Below, in pieces: positions 7,679 through 9,376 of a stretch of DNA of 9,376 nt. The translations under genes were made by a program, and so were the position numbers. The stretch's first letter is position 1, and every line of letters starts with the position of its first letter. Source of the DNA: Pseudomonas sp. (GTDB lineage Bacteria; Pseudomonadota; Gammaproteobacteria; Pseudomonadales; Pseudomonadaceae); assembly GCA_003525045.1 (NCBI GenBank), contig DQGF01000406.1, forward strand, positions 7,854-17,229, in the 5' to 3' direction. Below the pieces are notes generated by a model. That model was not told the origin of the DNA. It made no database searches and saw only the letters and a program-made list of their open reading frames with translations.

Positions 7679-8664
7679 CCCTTTCATTCAAACCCGAGCG
7701 TTCTATCTATCGTTTGTCGATTCGCACCATGATCGCCGGTCTGCTGCTGGGCTTGTCGGGCACTGGCGTGCAAGCGGCCTCGGCGGTGATCACCGGCAAC
7801 GGCGGCTGGTTGTTCCCGGCCTGGGAAAGCTTGAGCAAGGTCGATAACCCCGGCACGGCACGCAACATTGCGCTGGTGAAACAACTCCAGCAGCAACTTG
7901 CGCGCGAACACATCGGGTTGGTCGTGCTGGTGGTGCCGATGAAAGCGCCGCTTTATGCCCGGCGCCTGCCCGCCGATCAGCCCCTGAGCCCGGCGGTCGT
8001 GCAGCGCTACGAGCAGTTGCAGAGCGACCTGACCCAAGCGGGCCTGACCACGCTGAACATCAAGCCGATCCTGCAACGGACCGAGCAAGGCCAACAGACC
8101 GCGTTTTACCGCGCCGACTACCACTGGACAGCCTGGAGCGCCGAAAACACCGCTGACGCTACGGCGCAATTGATCAGCGGGCGTTACCGCCTGCCCGGTG
8201 AACCCGGCGGGGGCGCCGCGCTGGGCCAGTGGTTCGACCGACGCGCGTTCGGCGACCTGGCGAGCAATTTCCTGCCAGCGATCAAGCGCAAGGCCATTGG
8301 TCGCGACATTTACACCGTTCGCCATCAGGCAGAGAAAGACTTGCTGATCGATGACGCGCCAGCACCGGTTCAGGTAATCGGCAACAGCTTTGTCCAGCCT
8401 TATCTGGGTTTTACCCAGAAGCTCTCCAATGCCCTGGACCGTCCCGTCGCGCTGACCTGGAATCCCGGCGATGTCGGCCCGTGGGCTACGCTGCTGCAAT
8501 ACCTGGAGTCGGCGGATTTTGTCCAACACAAGCCGCACGTGATCGTCTGGCAATTCAATGAGGGCCAGTTCCACCTCGGCCCTGATGCGGCAGCCAACTG
8601 GAATGCAAAAGGCGTCACCCCGCTGAGCCAATGGCATCAGCGCATCAACAAGGCACTTCCGTGA
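7675..8664 (+). CDS. AlgJ/AlgX-like periplasmic SGNH-family polysaccharide O-acetyltransferase
   Basis: This 329-residue protein carries the features of the AlgJ/AlgX/WssI SGNH-like acetyltransferases. An 18-residue N-region precedes a hydrophobic core and a likely cleavage site after VQA (34). The family's opening NGGWLFPAWESL block is at about 42-53. The catalytic Asp-x-His motif is ADYHWT (D148, H150), and the probable nucleophile is Ser238 in VIGNSFVQP. A closing VIVWQFNEGQFH block (about 290-300) also fits. These residues would move acetyl from a carrier to the polymer in the periplasm. It is shorter than AlgX (about 470) and lacks a C-terminal carbohydrate-binding module, so it is closer to AlgJ in build. 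The ATG overlaps the algF-like stop (ATGA) with no strong ribosome binding site, suggesting coupled translation. No AlgI-type MBOAT acetyl exporter is in the window, although AlgJ-type enzymes normally depend on one. Confidence 0.8.
   Translation: MTLSFKPERSIYRLSIRTMIAGLLLGLSGTGVQAASAVITGNGGWLFPAWESLSKVDNPGTARNIALVKQLQQQLAREHIGLVVLVVPMKAPLYARRLPADQPLSPAVVQRYEQLQSDLTQAGLTTLNIKPILQRTEQGQQTAFYRADYHWTAWSAENTADATAQLISGRYRLPGEPGGGAALGQWFDRRAFGDLASNFLPAIKRKAIGRDIYTVRHQAEKDLLIDDAPAPVQVIGNSFVQPYLGFTQKLSNALDRPVALTWNPGDVGPWATLLQYLESADFVQHKPHVIVWQFNEGQFHLGPDAAANWNAKGVTPLSQWHQRINKALP
8650..8653 (+). promoter_or_regulatory. Ribosome binding site supporting a GTG start at 8661
   Basis: AAGG lies 7 bases upstream of the GTG at 8661, within the end of the acetyltransferase gene. 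It supports GTG rather than the ATGs at 8742 and 8751, which would cut through or remove the membrane anchor. Confidence 0.55.
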
Positions 8665-9376
8665 CAATCTTCGGCTACACCGCCAGACGCGCGACCGTTG
8701 CGGCCCTGTTGCTTGCCGTCATCCTCGGCGCAGGTATCGGCATGCGCTATATGACGAACTCCAAGGCTCTGGACCCGGGAATTGTCGGCATCGTCTGGCA
8801 GCCGGACAACAAGACCGTGGGCATCAGCGGAAACTGGGAACGATTGGGCGCTCGAGAACTGTTGGTGCAATGGACCGTCGTCGACGATCAGGCGTTCGTT
8901 CCCGGCAGCGACTTGCCCAGCGTCCCGGTCCTGCCCGATTGGGCGCGCATCGCCAAGGCCCCCTGGGCTCAGGATGTGATCCTCGGATTGGCCGGTTATT
9001 TCAGTGAGAACCGTTCAAGGGACAACATCGAGCAACTGGCAGTGGTCTCAGAACGCATCGCCAGACTGCCGACGCCACTGCACGTCACCGGCTGGTATTT
9101 CCCGGCCGAAGTCGATCCCAGCTGGACCCGCGCCAAGGAATTGCCCGCCCTGCTGGCCAGGCTGCCACGACCGTTGTGGATCAGTGTCTACGACGGCGCC
9201 AACATCGGCCCCGCGGCCACTGCCGACTGGCTCAAGCAATGGCTGCCGGATGACATCGGCGTGTTCTTTCAGGATGGCGTCGGCGTCTATGCGCGCACGG
9301 CACCCGTGGCCCGAACCTACGCTGACGCCTTGGGCGAACGTCTGGGCAAGGAGCGTGTGCGAATCATCGTCGAAGC
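8661..9376 (+). CDS. DUF4434/YbcH-like membrane-anchored putative glycoside hydrolase (3' end missing)
   Basis: An open frame of 238 full codons runs from GTG 8661 past the right edge without a stop. It starts with a short basic N-region (YTARR) and one hydrophobic helix at about 12-28, so the protein is probably tethered to the inner membrane with its domain in the periplasm. From about 39 it follows the DUF4434 pattern of TIM-barrel glycosidase-like proteins: GIVGIVWQP (first strand, 40-48), a W..LG..ELLVQWTV segment (about 59-73), HVTGWYFPAEVD (141-152), where E150 sits where barrel glycosidases often place an acid/base, and GVFFQDGVGV (200-209). I recall E. coli YbcH, encoded beside nfrA and nfrB, as being of this kind; this is from memory. 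A likely job is trimming, releasing or checking the nascent glycan. The GTG overlaps the previous stop (GTGA), with AAGG 7 bases upstream. Activity is unproven and the second catalytic residue may lie beyond the edge. Confidence 0.7.
   Translation, partial: MTIFGYTARRATVAALLLAVILGAGIGMRYMTNSKALDPGIVGIVWQPDNKTVGISGNWERLGARELLVQWTVVDDQAFVPGSDLPSVPVLPDWARIAKAPWAQDVILGLAGYFSENRSRDNIEQLAVVSERIARLPTPLHVTGWYFPAEVDPSWTRAKELPALLARLPRPLWISVYDGANIGPAATADWLKQWLPDDIGVFFQDGVGVYARTAPVARTYADALGERLGKERVRIIVE

Overview
The window is a dense, GC-rich, one-directional block of six genes on the + strand. Codon use and gene families suggest a gamma-proteobacterium, most likely a Pseudomonas (probably the fluorescens group); this is an inference from relatedness, not a direct identification. 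All assignments come from motifs and general family resemblance read by eye; no database search was run.

Layout. Positions 1-45 may hold the first codons of a divergent minus-strand regulator (weak TetR-like start). Positions 46-135 are a short intergenic stretch, followed by the operon: (1) 136-2349, a BcsB-like periplasmic protein with a C-terminal membrane anchor; (2) 2362-4476, an NfrB-like family 2 glycosyltransferase with membrane helices and a C-terminal extension that reads as two MshEN (GspE_N-type) c-di-GMP-binding modules; (3) 4473-7016, an NfrA-like outer-membrane protein with a TPR periplasmic part and a C-terminal beta-barrel-like domain; (4) 7025-7678, an AlgF-like periplasmic O-acetylation protein; (5) 7675-8664, an AlgJ/AlgX-like SGNH O-acetyltransferase; (6) 8661 to the window end, an N-terminally anchored DUF4434/YbcH-like protein that looks like a TIM-barrel glycoside hydrolase and is cut off by the window edge. 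Genes are separated by 12 or 8 bases or overlap by 4 bases (ATGA, ATGA, GTGA), so they are almost certainly co-transcribed and largely translationally coupled.

How they may work together (inference). The set reads as a complete trans-envelope, synthase-dependent exopolysaccharide machine. NfrB would polymerise and translocate a glycan across the inner membrane under c-di-GMP control. The BcsB-like protein would receive it in the periplasm. The AlgJ/AlgX-like and AlgF-like proteins would add acetyl groups, the DUF4434 protein would trim or remodel the chain, and the NfrA TPR/porin protein would export it. The core NfrA/NfrB pair is known from E. coli as the phage N4 adsorption system and the c-di-GMP-dependent NGR surface glycan. 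Here it is combined with a cellulose-type BcsB and an alginate/acetyl-cellulose-type acetylation module. That combination is the most interesting feature of the window. No AlgI-type MBOAT acetyl transporter is visible; if the acetylation model is right it should lie downstream or elsewhere in the genome.
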